Source: Raphanus sativus
Lineage: Eukaryota > Streptophyta > Magnoliopsida > Brassicales > Brassicaceae
Length of the DNA stretch: 64,000 nt
Direction of reading: 5' to 3'
Assembly (NCBI RefSeq): GCF_000801105.2
Contig: NC_079517.1
Coordinates: 14,942,001 to 15,006,000, forward strand
A program made the position numbers and the translations under genes. Position 1 is the stretch's first letter, and every line of letters starts with the position of its first letter. Shown in pieces: positions 63,558-64,000 of this stretch. The notes beneath the pieces are model-generated. The model did no database searches and was not told where the DNA came from. It saw only the letters and a program-made list of their open reading frames with translations.

Positions 63558-64000
63558 TCAATCCAGAATATCAGAGATAGCTGTCTTCTTAAACGGATCA
63601 CCTTGAGCCAACTGTGCAGCCATGGCTTTGTTTGGAAAGATATTATCAGCCTTCATTCTATCTCGCATCCCATATGCAGGGACTTTGGCGTTCAAGTAAG
63701 CTTGCAAGAGTGCTTGGAACTGCCTAAGCCGAGATGTATACCCAACTTCCCTCATCTTTAGGAATATCTTCTCCGTGTTATGAACATCTCCCCGTTTCGC
63801 GTACTCGTCCATGACGTACATGAAAGAGCTCATCATCAGTTTCGTGTGGCTCTGTTTTGATGCCTTGCTCAGCAATGAATCAGCCTTCTCAACTTCCCCT
63901 GCTTCCACGTATAGCCTGATGAGTGCATCCCATGTCGATGCCTCGATCCTGCAACCGCTCTCCGCCATCCGCTTAACCAGATCCTTACCCTTTGAGAGCA
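63558..64000 (-). CDS. PPR596: PPR protein, 3' part only (PPR596-like)
   Basis: Pentatricopeptide repeat proteins bind organellar RNA; Arabidopsis PPR596 acts in mitochondria on rps3 editing. The frame is open from the window edge at 64000 to a stop at 63558. Visible are P-type repeats of about 35 residues: WDALIRLYVEAGEVEKADSL, FMYVMDEYAKRGDVHNTEKI, then LRQFQALLQAYLNAK, and the C-terminal tail DPFKKTAISDILD that marks this small subfamily. The 5' part lies outside the window. Paralogues share this tail; position next to NTT1 favours At1g80270. Confidence 0.85.
   Translation of the reverse strand, partial: LSKGKDLVKRMAESGCRIEASTWDALIRLYVEAGEVEKADSLLSKASKQSHTKLMMSSFMYVMDEYAKRGDVHNTEKIFLKMREVGYTSRLRQFQALLQAYLNAKVPAYGMRDRMKADNIFPNKAMAAQLAQGDPFKKTAISDILD

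Overview
This window is nuclear DNA from a crucifer, most likely Brassica or a close Brassiceae relative. The evidence is intron-rich plant genes, AT-rich intergenic DNA, Helitron and Stowaway-type repeats, and a gene order recalled from the distal long arm of Arabidopsis thaliana chromosome 1. Read left to right, the recognised genes are counterparts of VQ11 (At1g80450, frameshifted), XRCC1 (At1g80420, fragments only), NAA15 (At1g80410), GLYK (At1g80380), CYCA2;4 (At1g80370), ISS1/VAS1 (At1g80360), KTN1 (At1g80350), NTT1 (At1g80300) and PPR596 (At1g80270, cut by the window edge). The block is colinear but has lost several members, as expected of one fractionated subgenome of a polyploid. Assignments rest on reading the translations and on recalled gene order; no database search was made.

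Layout. 1-4.5 kb is AT-rich repeat DNA with a long GA microsatellite and Helitron ends. 4.56-5.10 kb is the VQ gene. 6-25.6 kb is a transposon-rich stretch holding one non-colinear LRR receptor kinase (9.9-13.2 kb, minus), at least two Helitrons with gene fragments, a tRNA-Ser, XRCC1 remnants and several MITE-like repeats. 25.9-37.9 kb is gene-dense (NAA15 plus; GLYK and CYCA2;4 minus). A very young, apparently intact Ty1/copia retrotransposon occupies 40.16-45.16 kb. 46.3-47.8 kb holds nested MITEs. ISS1 (48.4-51.1 kb) and KTN1 (55.3-57.8 kb) are separated almost entirely by a Helitron. NTT1 (58.2-60.4 kb, minus) is followed by about 3 kb without a recognised gene and then the PPR gene.

The host genes are housekeeping functions that do not form one pathway: co-translational N-terminal acetylation (NAA15), photorespiratory glycerate phosphorylation (GLYK), cell cycle (CYCA2;4), auxin/ethylene precursor control (ISS1), microtubule severing (KTN1), plastid ATP import (NTT1) and organellar RNA metabolism (PPR596). 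They are neighbours by ancestry, not an operon.

I found no convincing new biological system. The most informative signals are a 10-bp tandem duplication that breaks the VQ gene, a copia element with identical LTRs and non-canonical TA...CA termini, Helitrons carrying RPA-like, proteasome beta5-like and TCP11-like fragments, two CTAG|TC Helitron-to-Helitron junctions, and the decayed XRCC1 locus.
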